Below, piece by piece: positions 5,881 through 7,557 of a DNA stretch of 7,557 nt. This DNA is from Gemmiger_A avium (GTDB lineage Bacteria > Bacillota > Clostridia > Oscillospirales > Ruminococcaceae), in assembly GCA_019114585.1 (NCBI GenBank), contig DXFE01000012.1:1-7557 (forward strand), given 5' to 3'. Position 1 is the stretch's first letter, and the number at the start of each line of letters is the position of its first letter. The position numbers and the translations under genes were made by a program. The notes beneath the pieces are model-generated. The model made no database searches. It had not been told where the DNA came from and saw only the letters and a list, made by a program, of their open reading frames with translations.

Positions 5881-6360
5881 ATGCAACATGAACTAACATT
5901 TCGGTACGCTGAACGGGCTGATACGCCCCTGATCCTGCAGTTTATAAAGGAACTGGCCGAATACGAGCAGCTTCTGCACGAGGTAGTTGCGGACGAAGTG
6001 ACCCTGGAAGAATGGATCTTTGACCAGAAAAAAGCGGAGGTTCTGTTCGCGATGGTGAATGGGGAAGAAATCGGGTTTGCTCTTTTCTTCCATAACTTCT
6101 CCACCTTTCTGGGCCGGGCAGGGATCTACCTGGAAGACTTGTTCGTAAAGCCGGAATACCGCGGAAAAGGCTACGGGAAAGCCATTCTGAAAAAGCTGGC
6201 CGCCATCGCTGTGGAAAGAAAATGCGGCCGTCTGGAATGGTGGTGCCTGGACTGGAACAAGCCCAGCATTGACTTTTACCTGTCGCTGGGTGCACAGCCC
6301 ATGTCTGACTGGACCGTGTACCGTATTTCCGGCGATACACTTGCTGAACTTGCCAAATAG
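5881..6360 (+). CDS. GNAT family N-acetyltransferase, diamine/polyamine acetyltransferase-like
   Basis: The 159-residue product is a full-length GNAT enzyme that would move an acetyl group from acetyl-CoA to an amine. The acetyl-CoA loop is visible as PEYRGKGYGKAIL (91-103). GFALFFHNFSTFLGR (65-79), IYLEDLFVKPE (82-92), LEWWCLDWN (118-126) and FYLSLGA (132-138), with Tyr133 in the usual catalytic position, closely resemble spermidine/spermine and diamine acetyltransferases. Polyamines or related diamines are therefore the best guess for substrate, though thialysine is possible. The start ATG 5881 has AAAGGAG eight bases upstream; an in-frame GTG at 5863 overlaps the AraC remnant's Met codon and is rejected. 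Loss of the regulator next door leaves its control unclear. I saw no strong promoter inside the remnant. Confidence 0.88.
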   Translation: MQHELTFRYAERADTPLILQFIKELAEYEQLLHEVVADEVTLEEWIFDQKKAEVLFAMVNGEEIGFALFFHNFSTFLGRAGIYLEDLFVKPEYRGKGYGKAILKKLAAIAVERKCGRLEWWCLDWNKPSIDFYLSLGAQPMSDWTVYRISGDTLAELAK

Positions 6361-6418
6361 AGCGTATATCGTTATTTTTGTTTTGCCTTGGATACCGTCC
6401 TCAATTCGTGCCGTATAT

Positions 6419-6465
6419 CACCCCACAGCTATGTTTGCGGATGAGTATTGCCACCTGTTGGGGTG
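6419..6465. repeat. Imperfect inverted repeat downstream of the acetyltransferase gene
   Basis: CACCCCACAG (6419-6428) and CTGTTGGGGTG (6455-6465) pair over 10 bp with one bulged base around a 26-base loop. No T-run follows. The gap 6361-6473 holds no other gene I can support. The repeat could be an mRNA 3'-end structure or a remnant. Confidence 0.35.
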
Positions 6466-6473
6466 CAGCAAAA

Positions 6474-6518
6474 CAAGCGGGAGGCCCCCGGCAATGGGGG
6501 CCTCCCGCTTGGCGTTTT
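6474..6518. terminator. Bidirectional terminator between convergent genes
   Basis: A perfect 16-bp GC-rich stem (6474-6489 with 6496-6511) has the loop GGCAAT. On the minus strand TTTTG follows the stem, 15 bases after the stop codon of the gene at 6526. On the plus strand GCGTTTTAT follows, serving the acetyltransferase. Its position between convergent genes is what a shared terminator needs. Confidence 0.88.
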
Positions 6519-6525
6519 ATCGGAT

Positions 6526-7557
6526 TCAGGGGACAGTGATCGGAATGGTAAAATCGCAGTTCCAGCGGTAGAGCGGCTGGGTGAAGGTCAGGTTGGCGGC
6601 GTGCAGGCCGGGTTTATACCGCAGCAACAGGCCGGAAAGCTGTGTGGTGCCGTCCTCCGCCAGGGTGTATTGTCTTTCGCAGGCAGTGCCCTCGGAACCC
6701 TCGGCTGTAGCGCCGAATTTCACCCCTGCCGACAACAGGGTATAGTCTTTCCAGGTTGCCTGCAGGGTCAGGTCCAGTTCCGCTTCCAGGGGCAGCTCGT
6801 TCAGGGAAACGATGCTGCCGTCCGGCATGCCGATGGCCATTGCCGTATCCTGGTACAGGATCTCCCCCTCCTCCGTTGTGGCCAATACCGGGAAGTTTTC
6901 GGCGCGGCCCAGGCACCGGACAGTGCCGATCTGAAGCCTGCCGCCGGGCAGAATCGTCTCTCCCACCGGCAGGCTCTCCCCTTCCTGCTGCGGCAGCGGA
7001 ACCGCCACCGGCGCATCGGGCCCGGTCATATACAGACTGGGCAGACAGAGGGTGTATTCCCCGGCCGGCAGGTTGCCGAACTTCCAGCTGCTGTAGCTGC
7101 CGTCCCGGCCGGGGGTGTAGGTTCCGGTGTAAGCGGTGCCGTCGGCAGCCAGCAGGGTCACCGGCTCATCGGTGGCCCCGGGCAGCGGATTGTGGGCGAT
7201 CTGGGGAGACACAGTCAGCTTGCCGGGCCCTTTCTCTGGATACACCGACACGGTGACTGCCCCGTTTACCCGGCGGGGAACCGCCGTCAGGGTACATTCC
7301 TCCCGGGTGACGGTGTATTCCGCGGCGGGTGTTTCCGGTTCCACCGTAAAGGAAAGCGTAAAGGGATGCTCCCACCGGTAGCACAAGGAGCCGTTCCGGG
7401 TGACCGGGGCAAAGGTCAGCTGCTCGGTTCCCGCCGGGACGCCGAGGCAATAGCCGGTCAGCTGCTGCCAGCTGTTTCCGTCTGCCTCGGTGTGTGTGGT
7501 GTAGAGGGGCTGGGCCACCGGATCCTCATACACCCCCATCATGCCCGGCGCGGGCGG
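6526..7557 (-). CDS. Unrecognised beta-rich protein, C-terminal part (5' end beyond the window)
   Basis: The minus-strand frame ends at TGA (6528-6526) and stays open to the right edge, giving at least 343 residues. The two ATG codons at 7542-7537 are not preceded by a ribosome binding site and the frame continues upstream through PPAPG, so the real start is outside. The sequence alternates short hydrophobic and Thr/Gly/Pro-rich segments, suggesting a multi-domain beta-sandwich protein, probably outside the membrane. Repeated short patterns such as DGTAYTGTYTPGRDGSYSSW, AGEYTLCLP and LQATWKDYTLL are visible. No membrane segment appears in this part. A DUF4179/anti-sigma-type extracellular domain is one possibility, held with low confidence. 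A terminator follows directly, so this is the last gene of its transcript. Confidence 0.75.
   Translation of the reverse strand, partial: PPAPGMMGVYEDPVAQPLYTTHTEADGNSWQQLTGYCLGVPAGTEQLTFAPVTRNGSLCYRWEHPFTLSFTVEPETPAAEYTVTREECTLTAVPRRVNGAVTVSVYPEKGPGKLTVSPQIAHNPLPGATDEPVTLLAADGTAYTGTYTPGRDGSYSSWKFGNLPAGEYTLCLPSLYMTGPDAPVAVPLPQQEGESLPVGETILPGGRLQIGTVRCLGRAENFPVLATTEEGEILYQDTAMAIGMPDGSIVSLNELPLEAELDLTLQATWKDYTLLSAGVKFGATAEGSEGTACERQYTLAEDGTTQLSGLLLRYKPGLHAANLTFTQPLYRWNCDFTIPITVP

Noticed and set aside
5490..5891. A 133-codon plus-strand frame
   Set aside because: It crosses a strong terminator hairpin and the two gene remnants in a different frame, with no ribosome binding site.
6269..6571. 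A plus-strand frame overlapping the end of the acetyltransferase and the shared terminator
   Set aside because: No ribosome binding site, it runs through the terminator stem, and it shows no family resemblance.

Overview
The window looks like a chromosomal housekeeping region of a fairly GC-rich Clostridia member, probably an Oscillospiraceae/Ruminococcaceae gut bacterium of the Faecalibacterium/Gemmiger type. This rests on the Firmicutes gene order ffs-dnaX-ybaB-recR, strong AGGAGG-type ribosome binding sites, sigma-A promoters, a stand-alone PduL phosphotransacylase and codon use rich in G/C. The taxon is inference, because no 16S gene is present.

Left block, minus strand, read from right to left (4813 down to 112): a stand-alone pduL with its own promoter and terminator; ffs, the signal recognition particle RNA, absent from any protein-coding view of the region; dnaX, ybaB and recR as a tight operon; a near-perfect sigma-A promoter between recR and smpB; then smpB and ssrA (tmRNA), which together form the trans-translation ribosome-rescue pair. 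A strong hairpin closes the block. The outermost 110 bases are more AT-rich and hold no recognisable gene.

Middle block: pduL and a family-4 uracil-DNA glycosylase gene diverge from overlapping back-to-back promoters (4786-4840). A possible 28-residue membrane protein gene lies on the minus strand across the 3' end of the glycosylase gene. Next, 5661-5866 is a scar where two gene remnants meet: the 3' end of an unidentified minus-strand gene with its terminator, and the last 44 codons of an AraC-family regulator on the plus strand. The AraC remnant still carries the ribosome binding site of an intact GNAT acetyltransferase gene.

Right block: a bidirectional terminator (6474-6518) separates the acetyltransferase from the 3' part of an unrecognised beta-rich protein gene on the minus strand that runs off the right edge.

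Functionally the left block is core machinery: replication clamp loading (DnaX), recombinational repair (RecR, YbaB), protein targeting (SRP RNA) and ribosome rescue (SmpB, tmRNA). I did not find a defence island, CRISPR array, complete mobile element or clearly new multi-gene system. The least ordinary items are an SRP RNA of intermediate size with competing helices, the tmRNA tag ending in AVAA, the tiny membrane ORF and the gene-remnant junction.
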